Source of the DNA: Litchfieldia sinesaloumensis
GTDB lineage: Bacteria; Bacillota; Bacilli; Bacillales; Bacillaceae_L
Length of the DNA stretch: 64,000 bases
Direction: 5' to 3'
Assembly (NCBI RefSeq): GCF_900156865.1
Contig: NZ_LT732529.1
Coordinates: forward strand, 637,056 to 701,055
Each line of letters begins with the position of its first letter. The first letter of the stretch is position 1. Below are positions 62,083 to 64,000 of this stretch, piece after piece. A program made the position numbers and the translations under genes. Below the pieces are notes generated by a model that did not search any database, had not been told where the DNA came from, and saw nothing but the letters and a program-made list of their open reading frames with translations.

Positions 62083-62211
62083 CGATGTCTAGCTCCAGTC
62101 GCCATCGGCTCGAGGTCTTAAGCTAATCGCTTAGGAAGGTAAAGGGCACCTTCTATCAGCGCTCGTATTTAAGCTTGTTGCCGTTAGGCGGGCGCCTTGC
62201 GATTTTTTTAC
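62083..62211. repeat. Dispersed Bacillus-type repeat (GATGTCTAGCTCCAG family)
   Basis: The stretch begins GATGTCTAGCTCCAGTCGCC, continues with GGCTCGAGGTCTTAAGC and GGTAAAGGGCACCTTCTATC, and ends GGCGGGCGCCTTGCG before a T run. It is markedly GC-richer than its neighbours and matches in form a well-known 100-150-base repeat found in many Bacillaceae intergenic regions. It sits between the P450 remnant and guaC. Confidence 0.65.
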
Positions 62212-63195
62212 TTAGTAGATTCGATCTCCGTTAAAGATTGAGTTTTTAACGACAACGTAATCAACGTGGCGAATGGAATCTAATTTAGTTCCTCCTGCAT
62301 ATGAGATAGAGGATTGTAGGTCTTGTTCCATTTCTTTTAGTGTATCTTTTAATGAGCCTTTGTGCTCAACATAGATTTTCTTTCCTTCAACGTTCTTCTT
62401 TTCACCTTTTTGGAATTCAGAAGCTGAACCAAAGTACTCTTTCACTACTTTACCTTCTACTTCTTTCGTTTCACCCGGTGACTCTTCGTGTCCTGCGAAT
62501 AGTGAACCGATCATCACCATTTTTGCACCAAAACGGATTGATTTTGCGATATCACCGTGAGTACGGATTCCACCGTCAGCAATAATTGGCTTTGTTGCAG
62601 CCTTAGCACACCAACGAAGAGCAGCAAGCTGCCAACCGCCAGTACCGAAACCAGTTTTAATTTTTGTAATACAAACCTTACCAGGTCCAATTCCAACCTT
62701 CGTTGCATCAGCACCTGCATTTTCTAATTCTCTTACCGCTTCTGGCGTTCCAACATTACCAGCGATAACAAAGCTCTTTGGTAAATGATTCTTGATATGT
62801 TTAATCATTTCAATAACTGAATTTGAATGACCATGGGCGATATCGATTGTGATGAATTCTGGAACAAGGTCTTCTTTAGCGAGTTTCTCGATGAACTCGT
62901 ATTCTTCCGTTTTAACACCAACACTAATAGAAGCAATTAGACCACGTGCATGCATGTCTTTGATAAAATCAACGCGTTTTTCTGGGTTGAAACGGTGCAT
63001 GATATAGAAATAGCCATTTTCAGCTAAAAATAATGCAATCTTTTCATCTATAATGGTTTGCATGTTTGCAGGGACAACTGGAAGCTTAAATGTATGGCCA
63101 CCAAACTCAACCGTTGTGTCACACTCAGAACGACTGTTCACAATACATTTTGCAGGGATTAGTTGAATATCTTCATAATCAAATACGTTTTCCAT
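62212..63195 (-). CDS. guaC: GMP reductase
   Basis: ATG 63195 follows TAGGAGTGTTTTTAA. The 327-residue TIM-barrel enzyme converts GMP to IMP and ammonia with NADPH. Visible features are [15 protein letters not shown], the active-site cysteine loop [22 protein letters not shown] (about residues 169-190), the phosphate loop [27 protein letters not shown], and the flap [19 protein letters not shown]. The GGWQL phrase and size separate GuaC from IMP dehydrogenase; the CBS domains of that enzyme are absent. A perfect palindrome lies upstream (63249-63266). Confidence 0.95.
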   Translation of the reverse strand: MENVFDYEDIQLIPAKCIVNSRSECDTTVEFGGHTFKLPVVPANMQTIIDEKIALFLAENGYFYIMHRFNPEKRVDFIKDMHARGLIASISVGVKTEEYEFIEKLAKEDLVPEFITIDIAHGHSNSVIEMIKHIKNHLPKSFVIAGNVGTPEAVRELENAGADATKVGIGPGKVCITKIKTGFGTGGWQLAALRWCAKAATKPIIADGGIRTHGDIAKSIRFGAKMVMIGSLFAGHEESPGETKEVEGKVVKEYFGSASEFQKGEKKNVEGKKIYVEHKGSLKDTLKEMEQDLQSSISYAGGTKLDSIRHVDYVVVKNSIFNGDRIY

Positions 63196-63248
63196 TTAAA
63201 AACACTCCTAAAACCGAATATTATTTTCATCATCTTTTAATAATGTTC

Positions 63249-63266
63249 GTACATTAGATAATGTAC
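63249..63266. promoter_or_regulatory. Palindromic operator candidate upstream of guaC
   Basis: GTACATTA, spacer GA, TAATGTAC is a perfect 8+2+8 palindrome 54 bases before the guaC start. It does not match the PurR box or a purine riboswitch. Confidence 0.45.
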
Positions 63267-63324
63267 ATGATTTTTAAAGCGATGTCAAAGACTTTTTCTT
63301 GTTGTTTTAAATAGAATTAAAAAA

Positions 63325-63346
63325 ATCCTGCGATGAATCGCAGGCT
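63325..63346 (-). terminator. Terminator of the XRE-cupin gene
   Basis: CCTGCGAT / ATCGCAGG (63327-63334 and 63337-63344), read on the minus strand, is followed by ATTTTTTT. Confidence 0.8.
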
Positions 63347-63351
63347 TCAAA

Positions 63352-63891
63352 CTAATAAATATCACTCAATTCTGAGTCTGAATAAACGGAGATTAATATA
63401 ACGGCTGTCGTGTCCCCGATATTTTTGACAAAATGGGGGACGCTAGCATTCCAGCTGAACGAATCTCCTTCTTCAACAACAATAGAATCTTCTCCCTGTT
63501 GAGCGAGAATTTTGCCTTGTAAGACTAAATGGCATTCTTCACCTTCATGTGCATTTGGCTCTCCCATGGAACCTCCCGGTGGACATTCGACAATCATCAT
63601 CCGAAGCCCTCCTTTGGAGGAAAGATGTTCAACTTTTAATGAGTTAAAAGAGGTTGTTGTGCGCTCTTCTTTTCGAACAACCCGCATATGTTCGCTCTTC
63701 TCTAATAATAAATAGGGGAGGGGAATGTCAAGGAAATCAGAAATAGTCTTTAACGTATTAATTGATGGAGAGGTATTGTTGTTTTCGACATTACTGATAA
63801 ACCCTTTTGATAGGCCAGTTCCCTCACACATTTGGGCAATGGTAATCTTTTTGCGATTTCGGATAGCGCGTATTTTTGATCCAATATCCAT
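63352..63891 (-). CDS. XRE-family regulator with C-terminal cupin domain
   Basis: ATG 63891 follows a GTGAGGT site. The 179-residue protein has an N-terminal HTH (IGSKIRAIRNRKKITIAQMCEGTGLSKGFISNVENNNTSPSINTLKTISD) and a C-terminal cupin (CPPGGSMGEPNAHEGEECHLVLQGKI, VEEGDSFSWNASVPHFVKNIG). Proteins of this PuuR/SinR-cupin kind sense small ligands such as polyamines or amino-acid derivatives and repress catabolic genes. The cupin histidines and glutamates suggest metal or ligand binding. It stands alone next to guaC. Confidence 0.92.
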   Translation of the reverse strand: MDIGSKIRAIRNRKKITIAQMCEGTGLSKGFISNVENNNTSPSINTLKTISDFLDIPLPYLLLEKSEHMRVVRKEERTTTSFNSLKVEHLSSKGGLRMMIVECPPGGSMGEPNAHEGEECHLVLQGKILAQQGEDSIVVEEGDSFSWNASVPHFVKNIGDTTAVILISVYSDSELSDIY

Positions 63892-63928
63892 TTTTTTACC
63901 TCACATGTATTCATTTATGAAACTTATT

Positions 63929-63956
63929 TTTATAGTAGCAAAAAAAATGTTGACAA
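63929..63956 (-). promoter_or_regulatory. Sigma-A type promoter of the XRE-cupin gene
   Basis: On the minus strand -35 TTGTCA (63951-63956) and -10 TATAAA (63929-63934) are separated by 16 bases, about 40 bases before ATG 63891. Confidence 0.55.
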
Positions 63957-64000
63957 GCTACTCTATATATTGTTATGTTATAAACAACAAATATTCATAT

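Noticed and set aside
63196-63348. Purine riboswitch upstream of guaC
   Set aside because: The region is short and AT-rich and lacks the purine riboswitch core; only the simple palindrome at 63249-63266 is present.
1-64000. CRISPR array, prophage, integrase, insertion sequence, tRNA or rRNA
   Set aside because: No regularly spaced repeats, phage structural genes, transposase or integrase frames, or clear tRNA/rRNA sequences were seen anywhere in the window.

Overview
The window reads as chromosomal DNA of a low-GC, spore-forming Bacillaceae member; the species cannot be fixed from the sequence alone. The evidence is strong AGGAGG-type ribosome binding sites, frequent TTG/GTG starts, a complete gerA-type spore germination operon, a YdeB/CarD homologue, a P450BS-beta (CYP152) relative, Zur- and CcpA-type operators, and many small Bacillus-specific membrane proteins. 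No rRNA, tRNA, CRISPR array, prophage or intact insertion sequence was seen. Several genes are decaying: an MMPL transporter, a GNAT acetyltransferase and a CYP152 P450.

Layout. Bases 1-9.4 kb hold the end of an MFS efflux pump, a divergent large catalase on the minus strand, small membrane proteins, DinB and VOC proteins, a deaminase, an aldo/keto reductase, a methyltransferase and a DoxX-like membrane protein with an exported HVKWF N-terminus. Bases 9.8-18.3 kb hold a secreted beta-propeller protein behind a cre-like site, uncharacterised membrane proteins, an orphan zinc-binding lipoprotein (ZnuA type) under Zur-like boxes, and a YetF protein. Bases 18.4-30.1 kb hold a nucleotidyltransferase, an Lsa-type ABC-F ribosome protection gene with an apparent leader-peptide attenuator, a broken MMPL transporter next to an HssRS-like two-component system, a serine hydrolase, GNATs, a HAD phosphatase and an Lrp regulator. 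Bases 30.3-34.2 kb are the ger operon.

Bases 34.4-41.1 kb hold a stress protein, a small CXXCXGXG zinc-finger protein divergent from an unusual P1B ATPase (CPG instead of CPC, HH instead of HP), and an operon of two Gfo/Idh/MocA oxidoreductases flanking a ThuA-domain protein. Bases 41.5-46.6 kb hold CarD, AsnA (apparently with a non-standard start), a DUF4163/DUF3298 protein and, divergent from it, a two-gene ZorA/ZorB-like motor operon without any zorC, zorD or zorE. Bases 47-53.8 kb form a pectin/uronide module: a GH105 unsaturated uronyl hydrolase, a TRAP transporter behind a perfect cre site, and a YesMN-type two-component system. Bases 54-64 kb hold a D,D-carboxypeptidase, a second MFS pump, an aminotransferase, an AarF/UbiB kinase, small proteins, the P450 remnant, a dispersed Bacillus-type repeat, GMP reductase and an XRE-cupin regulator.

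The observations most worth following are the ZorAB-only operon (44.1-46.6 kb), the two-uORF leader of the ABC-F gene (19.7-19.85 kb), the variant P1B ATPase with its divergent zinc-finger protein (35.7-37.9 kb), and the catalase that has lost its distal asparagine.
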